Assembly (NCBI GenBank): GCA_009741485.1
Contig: CM019214.1
Location: 28,982,746 to 29,046,745 of the forward strand
DNA length: 64,000 nt
Origin: Malurus cyaneus samueli
Taxonomy: Eukaryota; Chordata; Aves; Passeriformes; Maluridae
Reading direction: 5' to 3'
Shown: positions 52,879-63,682 of the stretch, one piece after another
Numbering within the stretch: the first letter of the stretch is position 1
Layout of the letters: each line of letters begins with the position of its first letter
Translations under genes and position numbers: made by a program
The notes under the pieces: model-generated
Database searches by the model: none
What the model was told of the DNA's origin: nothing
Seen by the model: the letters and a program-made list of their open reading frames with translations, nothing else

Positions 52879-52969
52879 TTTACGAGATGCTGGAATTGGA
52901 TTTATTCTTGTCATAGATCGCAGACAGGACAAATGGACCTCCGTGAAAGCTTCCATACTGCGGATAGCA
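52879..52969 (+). CDS. MCF2L: MCF2L-like exon C: Sec14 core beta strand, VIDRRQDKW motif
   Basis: This 91-bp exon has acceptor CTCCAAACTTAG and donor GCA|GTGAGT. Its first base completes a Ser codon and is followed by 30 full codons, so it ends in phase 0. The peptide contains GIGFILVIDRRQDKWTSVKA and ends in ILRIA. It forms the central hydrophobic strand and following helix of the Sec14/CRAL-TRIO fold, and is strongly conserved across MCF2L and, in part, MCF2L2. The lipid-binding pocket of Sec14 folds is built around this sheet. There are no stops, and the splice sites are strong apart from a slightly purine-interrupted acceptor tract. Confidence 0.93.
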
Positions 52970-53201
52970 GTGAGTACTGTTTTAAATTAATTATTTAGAA
53001 AGATTTTCTGTGTCAAATTTTCCTCTTACAACTGAAAACAATTTTTTTTTTCCTTCAACTATGTGTCAGCTAATAGATGGTACAGAAGGTACCCAGCTGG
53101 TCTTTTGCATCCCAGCTTACTGGAGAGAGCATCATGTGTCTGTGATGTGCTTTTAATGCAGTTTGCAGCTCAGGACATCCTCCTAAGTATGGACTTGGGG
53201 A

Positions 53202-53228
53202 CTGTGTGTGTGTGCATGTGAGTGTGTG
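53202..53228. repeat. Imperfect (GT)n microsatellite
   Basis: A TGTGTGTGTGTG run is followed by CATGTGAGTGTGTG. It is an ordinary intronic dinucleotide repeat, and its ends are approximate. Confidence 0.75.
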
Positions 53229-55046
53229 CAGCATGCAGCTCTCCCAGGTGGGAACTAATACTTGCTCCATGCATCTCTTAGAGTTTGGGTCTGCTTTTCA
53301 CTGTACAAGTGAGCTTCCCTTCTATGAAGATGTGTGGGTAAGGGTCCTGGTGGAGTTTACCACTTGTGACAGAAATTCACATTGAAAAACTATTCCTGTG
53401 ATGTTTGATTTAAAACAAGTATTACTTGTAAGCAAGAAAATCTTATGTGCCTTCTGTGGTCAGTCAGCAGTACATGCTGTTCACTTTCAGTCTTCTGGTC
53501 TCCCTTTCAATTAATTTTTTTTTTTTATTGGAAAAAGAAGCTTACTAGAACTTTGCTTTTATTTTTTTTTGCAGAAATAAGGAAAAGCAGATTCATGTTT
53601 ATCATGTGCATATTCTACTGATGGCTTACTTGCTTTTCTTTAGTTTTTGGTTGATTGGTTGCCCTATTTTTTTTCTTGTTATCCTTGCTTGAATTGTTAG
53701 TGGCAATAGTCTTCCCAGTAAGTCCTGAAAAACAAAGCTGTAAGTAACTTTGAATTTTTAATGAAAACTTTGACTCTGTAAGGTAAAAGTCAAATCAAAA
53801 CAGTAAATCTTGTTTTTGTGTAGCCTGATTATAGCCAAAGAATTTTATGTTTACTCTAAGTTAAAAGGTATTTCTTGAAAGGTAGTTTATTACTCCTACT
53901 ATATGATGTTTTATTAATGACTATATAGTGATATAATATTCCCACAATACAGGTTTTTACACAATAATTATGTAAGGAATGTTAAAGTATTGAAAATGCA
54001 TTGAAGTATTAGCAAAATCTGCTTTTGCAGTTCATCTTGAAATTTTGAGATGTAGCATTGAGCAGATTCCAGAAGTGGAAACTGAAAGCAGCATAATTTA
54101 AGATGAAGAAAAAGGACTCTATCTGTGGATGTTTTGAATCTCTTTCAAAATTCACTGCTGTAGTTTCTGTTCAAGGAGAGATAAGTGTTGCACAAATGAT
54201 GGTGCTTTTATTTGCATAATTGGGGTTGTAAGGGTTAGGGAGCAACTACAGACAAGCTGCTTATAGCCATGATGATAACATTTATGGGAATGTTCCTCCA
54301 GTATATGTTACTTTGCTTTGAAGCTCAGTGAACAGAACTGAGCAATTATTCCCTTTGTAAGGGATCTGTCATTGTCATGATGGTGTTGGTGCCTAAGGGA
54401 TTTGCCCTGAGAAGGGTGTTAAGTGCAGGAGCACTGCACAGCAGCTGTACTGTCGGTGATGGGTTATCTTGCTTTTTTCATCTTTCCTCATTCTTCTGTG
54501 AGCTTATTTAAAAGAGATATCCTGCTTCTTAGCTGAAATCTAATCTGTTAAAGGCATGGGTTTTTTGTTTCTCTTATTGAACAACAAGACAGTGTTGACT
54601 TTGAATTGTACCCATGTAGATAGATATTTATAGCAGTCCTCCTGTCGGGCTTCAACAATAGTCACATCAGCCCTGAACACTTGCAAATTTTGTGTTCCCA
54701 TTCCAAAAGAAGTGAAAAAATGTTTGCTGTTGTCCATCATATCTTTGCTATAGCATTTGATCTAAATGAAATCTAATGCATTTCAGCTGTCTGTTCTTTA
54801 AAAAAAAGGAAAGAAAAAAAAACAAAGCCAGATATACAAGATACATATATTGCACCAAATTAGAGAGGTCCTATTGATGGACAAAGATTTATTTTGAATG
54901 GCTCAAGCGTAACTGGAGACGTCCACTTGTTTGGTTTTCCTAACAGCCAAAGTTGCCTTTTGATGGTTGTGAAGCATCTGAGTGTTACCTGGGCTATCCA
55001 GATTATACCTGAGGTCTGAAAGCCTGATAGCTCTGGCAATTTGAAT

Positions 55047-55346
55047 TGTAGAATTACAGAATGGTTTGGATTGGAAGGGACCTTAAAGATCATTTAGTTC
55101 CAACTGCCTTACCCTTCCACTGACCAGATGGCTCAAAGGCCTCTCCAAGCCTGGCCTTGAACACTTTCAGGGATAGAAAATCCCCAGCTTCTCTGACTAA
55201 CCTCTTCCAGTGCCTTGCCACCCCCACAGTAAAGAATTTCTTCCTTATATCCCAACTGAACCTATCTCCTTTCAATTTGAAGCTGTTCCCCCTTGTCCTA
55301 TCACTCTCTGCCCTTGTAAAAAGCCCCTGTTCAGCGCTTCTCTTGT
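55047..55346 (-). mobile_element. CR1 LINE 3'-end copy, antisense to the gene
   Basis: Read on the minus strand, this roughly 300-bp copy has the standard CR1 3' end. On the + strand it begins with the inverted terminal part (AGAATTACAGAATGGTTTGG, then AAGGGACCTTAAAGATCAT). It continues through TCCAAGCCTGGCCTTGAACA and CTTCCAGTGCCTTGCCACCC, and ends with CCTTGTAAAAAGCCCC before a T15 run. It is 5'-truncated and non-coding. It is well preserved along its length, so probably younger than the fragments at 20.4 and 42.7 kb. Confidence 0.93.
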
Positions 55347-57476
55347 TTTTTTTTTTTTTTGATTGCTAAAGCTTACTGCCGTGTGTGAGGGTAGGAGTCA
55401 TGTTATTTGAGAAGAGAGTTTTGGCTGTTGATTTATGTATTGTCGTTTCTGCAGTCCTTTCTGCCATCTTTCCTTTCTCTAATTGTCCTGACAGCGTTGA
55501 CCCTTTTGATTTGTGAAATCACAAATGCCAGCATAGGGTGCTGTTGCTGGAGCACTGCCCAACAGGAATATCCTGGCTGGAGCATCTGCCCATCACTAAT
55601 ACCCTGGCAACTGTAGGAAGCATATTTGTAAGCACTGAGCAGCTGTTAAACAGAAATTCATACTAGTGTGTATATTTTATTATTATTCCTTGTTGTTTTC
55701 CAAAAAGCCACACAATGGTTGGTTTGTAGTAGTGGGTATTGGAAATACATCTTAAAACAAAATTAACAAAAAAAAATTTTGTTTCAGGGTGAAATTAATG
55801 TGGAAAATCTTTCTATATTATGAAAAATTTCTAGGCTTTATTTTTCCTTTGTTGTTGTTAGGGATACCTTTTCTTTCCCTGGGACAGAAGATGAGCAATG
55901 ATGAGCTCATCATGAAATGAATCTGTATTTCATGCTGATACCTAAAAGCTGCTGTAGTCAAGACTCTGGAGATGAGGTTAACCTATTTTTGTGGACATAG
56001 TGGAAAGTCAGTGACAGCCCTGCTCACCCAGGATGCTGCTGCTGGGCACATGCAGGGCAGTGGGAATGAGAGCAGAGCCAGAGGCTGGGGCTGAAAGATG
56101 GCCCTTCTTAGCTGGGGATGTGACAGAGATTGGGTCAAGAACATACCCAGGCATGCAGTCAGTGCAAGACTCACAGAATCTGTGGCTTAAGAGACACTGC
56201 AAGCATTATTCTTTTTATTTTTCACCTGATTTAGCTGAAGGTATTAGCTTAGGAAGACTCTGGGATAATGAGACTGAGAGTTGGAGTTCTGGTAGAGACT
56301 CCAAGAGCCAAGTTTCATGTTAGCTGTGAAGTGTTGATAGCAAATTGTCGTCTTCTTAGAGAAGCAGTAGAATTTGAAAGTTCTTACAAGAACAATATCG
56401 AAGTTTGTAGTTGCAAATTGTTCACTGGTATTACATTGTTGTTTGGGGATACAAAATTTTTGAAACTTTTTGCCCTGTCAGCTGTAGTGATTCTTCTAAA
56501 TTTGTATTAGAATGTCCTGTTTTCAGTTAAAGATGGTATTCAGAGTATGCAGAGATGTGCAAGACCTTGCTGAACCTTTTAGCTAGGCAATTGGGCTGGG
56601 CAATTGGGTAAATGTGCAAGGAGGAGCAGTTATGTTGTCTGGTAAAGTAACTGTATTGCCCCAACTGAAGCTGGGTGAATGACAAATGACAGACAAATTG
56701 ATCCTCTTTTCCTTTCCATGCAGTCAAAAATTCTCCTTTTTTGAAATATTTTATTTTTCTCTGCTGATGTTATCATACCCAAACAAGCAATATTCAATCC
56801 ACAGTTTTAGGAGTGAGGCTTTTTGCTGATCAATGTGTTCTAGGGTTTCACTTTGCTCTCTCCATAGTTGCACTGTATTTTCTTTAAAAATGGAAGCCTA
56901 TGTCATTAGATTGTATTAGTTTCCTCTTGTCCTGTCATCATTGTCTTTCTCCATCCTGAGGGAAAGGTTGAAGTGTGAGCTCACTCTTTTAGATAAACAA
57001 AAAACTGCCCTCAACATCATTAAAAGTTTCACCACAGCCATCCATCAACCTCATACTGAGGGTCCAGAGAAAAATAAACTTCCTCAACTTGGTGTATAGG
57101 GAATAACATACCTGTGGGACACTGCTCTTAGGTAGGGGATGGAGGTCACATGGGGGTGGTAGTGACAAATTTTTATCCAGTAATAAAACCCTGCAGCTCT
57201 TTCTAAATCTGACAAGAGATGGGTTTTAGTCAACCTTCTGTAGAAGTTTGCTTTGTGATTTACCACCACTAACTGAGGATGCATTGCATGCAGATTTCAT
57301 GCCTTCTGTTTTGGACTGCATTGTCCAGAGCACTGCTTTTCTTGGCTATTCATAAATCAAAATGCAGTCTTCACTGTAACAGAGGATTAGCCCATTAATT
57401 ACTTTTAAGATTCGGGAAAATACTGCTGACTGGCAGATCAAAACCAGAAGCCAGTGGAGACACCAGAGTGCTTAGT

Positions 57477-57532
57477 TTGGACTTGATGAGCTTGGAGGTC
57501 TTTTCCAACCTAGTTGATTCTGAGATTTTGTA
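57477..57532 (+). mobile_element. CR1 LINE terminal remnant
   Basis: About 55 bp match the very end of CR1 in sense orientation: TTGGACTTGATGAGCTTGGA, then GGTCTTTTCCAACCTAGTTG, ending ATTCTGAGATTTTGTAAT. The last part is a decayed form of the ATTCTATGA terminal repeats. It is non-coding. Confidence 0.85.
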
Positions 57533-58691
57533 ATACTGGCCTGAATATCGCAGGAGTCAGGCAGTGCCATTTTTGTGCCATCTGGAATCTTACCATTAAT
57601 TTTACATCCAAGGTGAGAAACACTGAATTGCAGTAATCCAACTTTGAGTTCTCTGGCCTTGCTTGTAGAGATGTTGAATTTTTAAGTGAGTTGTTGATAT
57701 AGAAAAGATATGTTTAGTAAGTGGTAACCCATGAAAGGCACTATTTTTTATTATGGATAGGCATTTCCCATTAGCCCAGTTTTCAGCTAGCTTTTTGCAT
57801 TATGTCCTGAAAACTATAATGGCACTTTAACACTTTGTATGGCTTAAATTTGAAAATACTGCTTTTCTCTCAGCCCAGTCATATTTCTCATTTTGCCTGG
57901 ATTCATGACAAGAACATGGCAGTATGAGGAAGCTAGAACAGTATTTATATTAATTTTGTAGCTATTGTTAAGAATGAGTTCAGTAAAAGGAAAACGAGTA
58001 AGTTTATTTTGAGGTCAGTATGGTTTTGTCCTATTGCTTTGGATGTTTTGAGACTACTACATAAGCAGGCACTTTTGCAGTTATCCTTGTGTAGTTAGCC
58101 ATTTTCCTTTATATATTATGGTTTTTTAATATGCAAAAACAGAGAAGTGAGTCACTTAAACTCGGAAAGCAGGATCATAATGCCACAAGCATTAAACATG
58201 GATCTAATGAAAAACAGTTCTATGTTTTTTAAACTAGATTTCAAGCTGCTATTTTTATGAATTAATTTAACCCAAGCTTCTTTCATGACAAGAATTCTCT
58301 GTAAGGCAATTCTTAATTCTAGCCAGGAATAAACAGTCTTAAAAAAATAGATAAACAAGTACTTATTAGTTCTTTAATATACAGAAGCATTTTGGAAAGA
58401 AGTGCTTTGTGGCTTATGGCATGCTAGTAAGTGCAGAAGGGAAACCACCACCACAGAATTTAGTAATGTGGGTCTATTGAAGCTGGTCATAAAATGAAAA
58501 TTAGTGTTCCAAACATCTTAAGACATAACTACTAAAACCAAATCAAGTGTTAGCTCTTTGATGGCTCACATGGTTTATGATATTTCTGCAAGCTGGCTTA
58601 ACTTCAGGGTCAGTCCTGGTGGTGTAGACAGTCTCCCTCTCAGTAACTGTGAAGGAAAGGGGGTTTAGGATTATATGCAACTAACCCATGG

Positions 58692-59145
58692 TCCAAAGAA
58701 GGCCACAGAGGTGATCAGAGGTCTGGAGCATCTCTCCTGTGAGAACAGGCTGGGAGAACTGAGGTTGTTCGGATGAGAATGCTCTGAGCCAGACTTCACT
58801 GCAGCCTTTTGGTACTTAAAGGGGGCTTATAAAATAGAGGGAAAGTGACTTTACACATTCAGGTAGTGATAAAACAAGGGGCAGTTGTTTTAAACTGTGT
58901 GAGGACAGACTAGCTTTACATGGTAGGAAGAAAATCTTTACTGTAAGGGTAGTGAGGCACTGGAGCAGGTTGCCCAGAGAAGTTGTGGATGCCACAACCC
59001 TGGATGTGTTCAAGGCCAGGTTGGATGAGGACCTGAGCAACCTGGGCCAGTGGAAGATGTTCCTGCCCCTGGGGGGGGGGGTCTGGAAATCGATGATCTT
59101 TAAGGTCCCTTCCAATTCAACCCATTCTGTGATTCTATGATAATT
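58692..59145 (+). mobile_element. CR1 LINE 3'-end copy, sense orientation (about 450 bp)
   Basis: This is the most complete 3'-end CR1 in the window. Recognisable blocks in order are GGTCTGGAGCATCTCTCCTG, AAAGGGGGCTTATAAAA, GTGAGGCACTGGAGCAGGTT, GCCCAGAGAAGTTGTGGATG, AAGGCCAGGTTGGATGAGGA, and the terminal TTTAAGGTCCCTTCCAATTC leading to ATTCTGTGATTCTATGATAA. A pure G10 run sits at about 59072-59081, where CR1 consensus has a short G-rich stretch. The end of the ORF2 region may be included, but no intact frame remains. It lies in the same orientation as the host gene. Confidence 0.95.
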
Positions 59146-60694
59146 TGATTTGACGTTTTGCCCAGAACTCAACTGTGTTCAATCTCTCTATGTTTTCCCC
59201 TTTCCAGAAACCTGGGGAATGCCATGGAAGGCTCTCCATCCCTGAGAAGCAGGGGCCTGAAAGCAGGCAGGTCAGCCTGCTCCTGAGAATTTATTAACTG
59301 GTTTTCTTGAGAATTTAAGGTTGTTCCTCGTTTTGTCCAGCCACAAAAGGTTCTTCCCCATGTTCTAGGTTTGGGGTACTGGTAAGACAGCAAAGGTCTT
59401 GGTGTATTGGCAAGCTTTGATCCTAGGGCTGTGCTGTATACAAATTCCTGGTTTGCTCCGACTTAATTCAAAGCTGATAACAATATGCACATCTGCATCC
59501 TTTTCTGTGTCTTTGGAATTGGCATTGGCCTGACTGGATGAGGAAGCAAAGGAGATGAGCAGATAGAAAACTAATCCCATGGCTGTCATGAGGTATCAAA
59601 CAAGTGCAAGTGAGATGAATGAATATTTGGGCTGGGCTCTCCTAATTTTTGCAGAGAGTGTGAAGAACTGGACCCCATGTCTCTTTTGCATTGGCATTAA
59701 ATCAGATAAATTCAATATTTGAGACCAGATGTTGCGGGAACTGTTAATTAATTAATCTAGTAAAGAAAGTCACTTTTGGGGGAAAAAAACCAACTCTGTT
59801 TTTGAGCATACAAACACTTCATCAATTCTCAGTAAGGTTCATTGAGTTCAGTGAAACAGTCCTTGAAGGCACTTTATTTCATAGCACTGCTAAACATAAC
59901 GTGAATATTTTTTGGTGCTTAACATTTAGCAAGACGTTATTGAGAAGCCATTGTTTGTTGTCTGGTTAGCATACAATGCCTTCAAACAAATGTGCTGCTG
60001 GACTGGAACAGAGAATTTTTGTTTTGTTCCAGTATTCAGGGTGAAGCTGACTGGTCAATGAAGTTCACAGGCATGTAAGGAGTGTCTCTTACATCATAGT
60101 ATTGTTTCTGCAAGTCACCAAGGCTTTAGGAAAAAAAAATGTTAGGAAAAATGGTAATATTTTGGCAGTGCAGATAAAACCTTTGATAAACTGTGAAAGC
60201 TGGCACAAGTCCAACATTGTTTACTGTAGCACTGCTTCCCTTTCTTGTTCCACAAAAATCAGTTTGCAGATTTGACTCCTAGCCACAACAAGAGTAGGAG
60301 GCATCGCTTTTTAAGACATGGGGGTTTTTTTTTGAAGAAGAAAAAAAGCAAATAAAACCAAATAGAGACAGACCAGTGGAGACAAGATGATACTGTAGAC
60401 AGAGTAATCTAGAATTGGAGTATTTATTCAGAGACAAGAGAAATTTCTTGCATGTCTTGAATGGGAATTCAAGTGATACAAGACTGTATTTACTTCAACA
60501 GCATAATTTTGGGTTGACACATTGAGATGGAAAAAATTCTAATGCATATTCTCTGTTTTCATTGAATTGAACACCATACTTAATTTTATTATGCAATTAA
60601 ACTCTATTTCATAAGAGCTAATAAACAGTCCAGAAAAAAAAAAATACTATTAGTATTTGGGTACTGCTATTTGCTTCAGTAATAGCCTAAATGT

Positions 60695-60815
60695 CACAAA
60701 ATCACAGATTGGGTTGGGAAGGACCTTGAAAGACCATCTGGCCCAAACTTTTGTGGGGCAGGGGAGCCTTGAGATTTTGTAGCACCCTGTCCAGTGCATT
60801 TCCCAGTGCTCCAAG
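60695..60815 (-). mobile_element. CR1 LINE 3'-tail fragment, antisense
   Basis: On the + strand the copy starts at the inverted terminal end (AAATCACAGATTGGGTTGGG, AAGGACCTTGAAAGACCATC, TGGCCCAAACTT). It then continues with a diverged stretch including CACCCTGTCCAGTG. This is the arrangement of a reversed CR1 tail. It is truncated at about 120 bp, and the right boundary is uncertain. Confidence 0.85.
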
Positions 60816-61574
60816 GAAGGCTAAATGGGTTTGCCATAGACAGTATGTCAGGACATCATGTGGAGGGGTGGATATCTCACAAGGAGGCACCTTATTTTTT
60901 TCAAAATGTGTGAAATAAAAGGTATTTCTTGCTGGAGCTTTTTATTCTGAAAAATCTGCATTGCCACTGAATAAACTTTACACTTTGGAAGTTAAAGGTA
61001 AAAAGTAACAGCTCAGTCAGACTGAAGACTGCTGTTAAAGGCACAAAATAAATTGACATGTCTATTGAATGAGAGAAGAAAATATGGCTGTCATCCTAAA
61101 AGAATTACTCAGGACACCTAATTAAAGCAATTTTTTGTCTATTATTGTAATGTCTCTTAAATAAATTAGTGGTTTTCCTTTGTATGGTAAGTCAGAAAAA
61201 GTATTAAGAAAAGTATCATCATTTCTTTTTCTTGTGAATGCACTCAGAAATTTTCCATGAAAAGTTTTTCCTCTGATAACTATGGGCTAATAACTTCACA
61301 GGCTGCACTAATTTCTGTGAGCAGTGTACTTTCTTAGTGAACTTTACAGTGCAAGGATGAGGAGCTGGTGAGGGCACTCAGAATTACCTGGGTTCTGTTC
61401 CCAGCCCCCAGACTCCTTTGGGACTGAACCACTGTACTTTCTAGTAAATTTGGACATCACTGAGGTGGAGGCAGATTGAGAAGCTCAAGCCTTTAGGGTT
61501 CCTCAACCAAACTGAGATCTTGGTTGTATGCTGAATACCTGGGGAATCACAATGAATCTGTGAAAACACATTCA

Positions 61575-61602
61575 TTTAACACTTTTCAAAAAAAGTGTTA
61601 AA
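61575..61602. repeat. Perfect 12-bp inverted repeat (hairpin), 4-nt loop
   Basis: The arms TTTAACACTTTT (61575-61586) and AAAAGTGTTAAA (61591-61602) are exact reverse complements separated by CAAA. In RNA this would form an A/U-rich stem-loop. The stem is too short for a microRNA precursor as seen. It is not inside a recognisable repeat, and its function is unknown. Confidence 0.9.
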
Positions 61603-62642
61603 CTGCTTTTCCCTTGAAAAGTTTCATTTCTAATGCAAAGTACCTGGAATCCTTGGAAACCTCAAAATTATTATTAAATCACTCTTCAACCTTCCAGATA
61701 CTAACAGTTCCACTAGGCTTGGAATAGAGCATCGCATAACAGCTCTTTTAGTTAGTGCGGCTTTTTTTGTTGGCGTTTTTTTTCTTCCCTCCAATAAATC
61801 AGTTTGCTAGAAAAGTGAAATAATTTCCAACAGTATAATGAAGAAAATTGCATACTTAATCATTATAATGATCATTTCTTTAGTGAATTTCACTGCCTCC
61901 CTACAGTGGAAATACTGAATAGAGAATGTTTCCAGCAGTGGCTAAATGCCAAATATGCAAATCTCTGCCACAGCAGAGATTGATATTTAATAATTTAATG
62001 CTATTTTTTTTTGTTTCTCCTCTCTTCTGTTTTCTCTCTCTCAGTTGTAGAACTGGGAAAGATCCATCAAGTTTCTAGTTGGGAGTTGATGAGAAAAAAC
62101 AGAACTGAGAATTTTTATGTTTGGTTTTTATTTTTGTCAGCCAAATTGAAGCTTATTTCTAAGTTGCTGCTTGAGAAATCTATTATCTGTGGCAATAAGT
62201 TGTGTAGGCAACTGGTAAGGTAGTATATGCACAAATTAGAAATTTGTTGATAGATTTTCACACAATAATAAAGATTTCTCTTGGCACCTTCTATTAAAGA
62301 GAAGATGAAGTAACCATGAAAGCATTGTTGTTAAAAAAAATACTGAGCCACTGCTGTTTGTTCATTAGCCTCCTTGGGTAGGTTGTAACCTTAGCTGAAG
62401 AGCAGTGCAAGCCAGCCCTGAACAAAAAAATTGTTCCAAGAGAAAAGATCCCTGTTTCCTAAGACAAGTAAATGTCTTTTGAATGAAGCTCTTTGTACTA
62501 GACATGCAACAATATGATTGGTCACCCCATTATGGGAGGCCTTTGATACAGTTAGTTTGTGGTTTATCAGGGGCTTCTCCATGTTCAAAAATATTTTCTG
62601 GAGCTGAGAGACAGAAAATAACAGGCTAAACTTGCTTTGCAG

Positions 62643-62762
62643 GCATCTTTCCCAGGAAACCTGCAATTAGTCCTCGTTCTGCGCCCAACAGGATTTTTTC
62701 ATCGAGCTCTCTCAGACATTGCTTTCAGAATCAACAAAGATGAGCTTAGAATGAAAGTACCT
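62643..62762 (+). CDS. MCF2L: MCF2L-like exon D: Sec14 core, VLVLRPTGFF motif
   Basis: This 120-bp exon (40 codons, phase 0 at both ends) has acceptor CTTGCTTTGCAG and donor CCT|GTAAGT. The peptide opens ASFPGNLQLVLVLRPTGFF and continues with SDIAFRINKDELRMKVP, the beta strand plus helix that follow exon C in the DBL-family Sec14 domain. The ASFPGNL junction with exon C's RIA is exactly the arrangement expected for the family. As I recall MCF2L, the segment after IAF usually carries two aromatic residues (F-N-R-D-D-F). Here they are Ile and Leu, a modest divergence worth checking. The frame is open and there is no sign of decay. Confidence 0.93.
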
Positions 62763-63565
62763 GTAAGTAATCCTGTTTTCACTTTACTACCAGGAATCTG
62801 TAAAAGTACTGAAGGTAGCCAGTGAGGACCAAGGAAACCCCAACAGAAAGCGATGCTTAGAAGCACTTTTAGCTAATTCACGATGGTTTATTCTTGAAGA
62901 GTGTGTGATTTTTGAAGCAGATGCATTTCCCATGGACAAACGCTATGGTTTCTGTCATTTGAGCAAACATAGAGTGGATGCCTGTTGTTATTGCCAGTAA
63001 ATCCACGGATTGTGCTTTTGCTTGCAAATGTACAGCATTTGTATTTTAAAATTCAAAACTATATGAGCTAATGAATAGAAGTTATTGTACTTACCAGATG
63101 TAAATTTCAAGGGTGAAATATGGTCTTTAAGAAAATTTCTCCCCATCTCTCATTTATATTTGGGAGCCAGTCCTTACATGACAAATCCATGCAAATGCTA
63201 TTGTTGTCTCCTGCAGATCCAGGATAACAAGGAAAAATGAGCAAGAAATTAATGTTGCTTTTAGAAAAAAACAAGTATGGTTTATCAAGATTAAAAAAAA
63301 TCTGATAGTGTTATGCTTTATAATCCATAAACTTTTATTTTAATATGCCTGGTGCTCATGCTCATATTCAGTCATTTACATTTACATCATCTTCAACTGA
63401 AAGAGCTGTTAAGTTCATTTTTCCATACCGCAGGAAAAATCTCCATCTCTCACTTCTATATTAAAGTGCATTTTCTCTGCCAGTGTCTGAAGGATGGGGC
63501 TTAACCATCCTTAACAAGGGCCTTGTCACCACTGATCACGTTCACTTTTTTCTGTCCTGCTGCAG
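62763..63565 (+). other. Short intron of the MCF2L-like gene (803 bp)
   Basis: The intron opens with GTAAGT and closes with a T/C-rich tract ending CTGCTGCAG. It is A+T-rich. I see no repeat family, gene or unusual structure in it. Confidence 0.9.
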
Positions 63566-63682
63566 ATCATAATGCTGGGCTCAGTATCAGAACTGCAGGG
63601 TTACATTGATAAGACACAATTAACAGAAGATCTTGGTGGCACCCTGGATTACTGCCATAACAGATGGCTGTCCCGTCGCACT
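63566..63682 (+). CDS. MCF2L: MCF2L-like exon E: end of the Sec14 domain, LTEDLGGTLDYCH motif
   Basis: This 117-bp exon (39 codons, phase 0 at both ends) has acceptor TCCTGCTGCAG and donor ACT|GTAAGT. The peptide includes IIMLGSVSELQGYID and KTQLTEDLGGTLDYCHNRWL. The latter is the signature closing segment of the DBL-family Sec14 domain, where the D/E-LGGTL motif corresponds to the conserved ELGG-type loop of CRAL-TRIO proteins. This segment best separates MCF2L from MCF2 and MCF2L2, and it supports MCF2L. The next exon, expected to begin the linker to the spectrin-like repeat, is beyond the window. Confidence 0.94.

Larger units (their letters stand above)
52970..62642 (+). other. Intron of the MCF2L-like gene (about 9.7 kb)
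   Basis: The intron opens with GTGAGT and closes with CTTTGCAG. It contains at least four CR1 fragments: antisense at about 55.05 and 60.7 kb, sense at about 57.5 and 58.7 kb. It also has a GT-rich microsatellite near 53.2 kb, a T15 run at 55346-55360, a G10 run inside the 58.7-kb CR1 and a perfect 12-bp inverted repeat at 61575-61602. I see no coding exon or other gene in it. Confidence 0.82.
28218..63682 (+). other. MCF2L: MCF2L-like gene, partial (5 internal exons, Sec14/CRAL-TRIO region)
   Basis: Five exons on the + strand splice into one open frame of 176 codons with matching phases and GT-AG introns. The product reads as the N-terminal Sec14-like (CRAL-TRIO) domain of a DBL-family Rho guanine nucleotide exchange factor. 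MCF2L (DBS/OST) is known to activate RhoA and Cdc42 at membranes, and its Sec14-like domain takes part in phosphoinositide binding, localisation and autoinhibition. Among the paralogues as I remember them, the block TEDLGGTLDYCH fits MCF2L better than MCF2 (PELGGTLQYCH) or MCF2L2 (RELGGTLEYRH). The initiator exon and all downstream spectrin-like, DH, PH and SH3 exons are outside the window or unrecognised. The paralogue call comes from memory of the families, not from a search. Confidence 0.88.

Noticed and set aside
59072..59081. G10 run considered as a stand-alone G-quadruplex
   Set aside because: A single homopolymer inside a CR1 copy, without the spaced G-tracts usual for a stable quadruplex. 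Reported only as a repeat oddity.
28218..63682. Paralogue MCF2 or MCF2L2 instead of MCF2L
   Set aside because: The closing segment TEDLGGTLDYCH, the VIDRRQDKWTSVKA strand and the FPDYPAFSEIP block fit MCF2L best from family knowledge. A database search could still overturn this.
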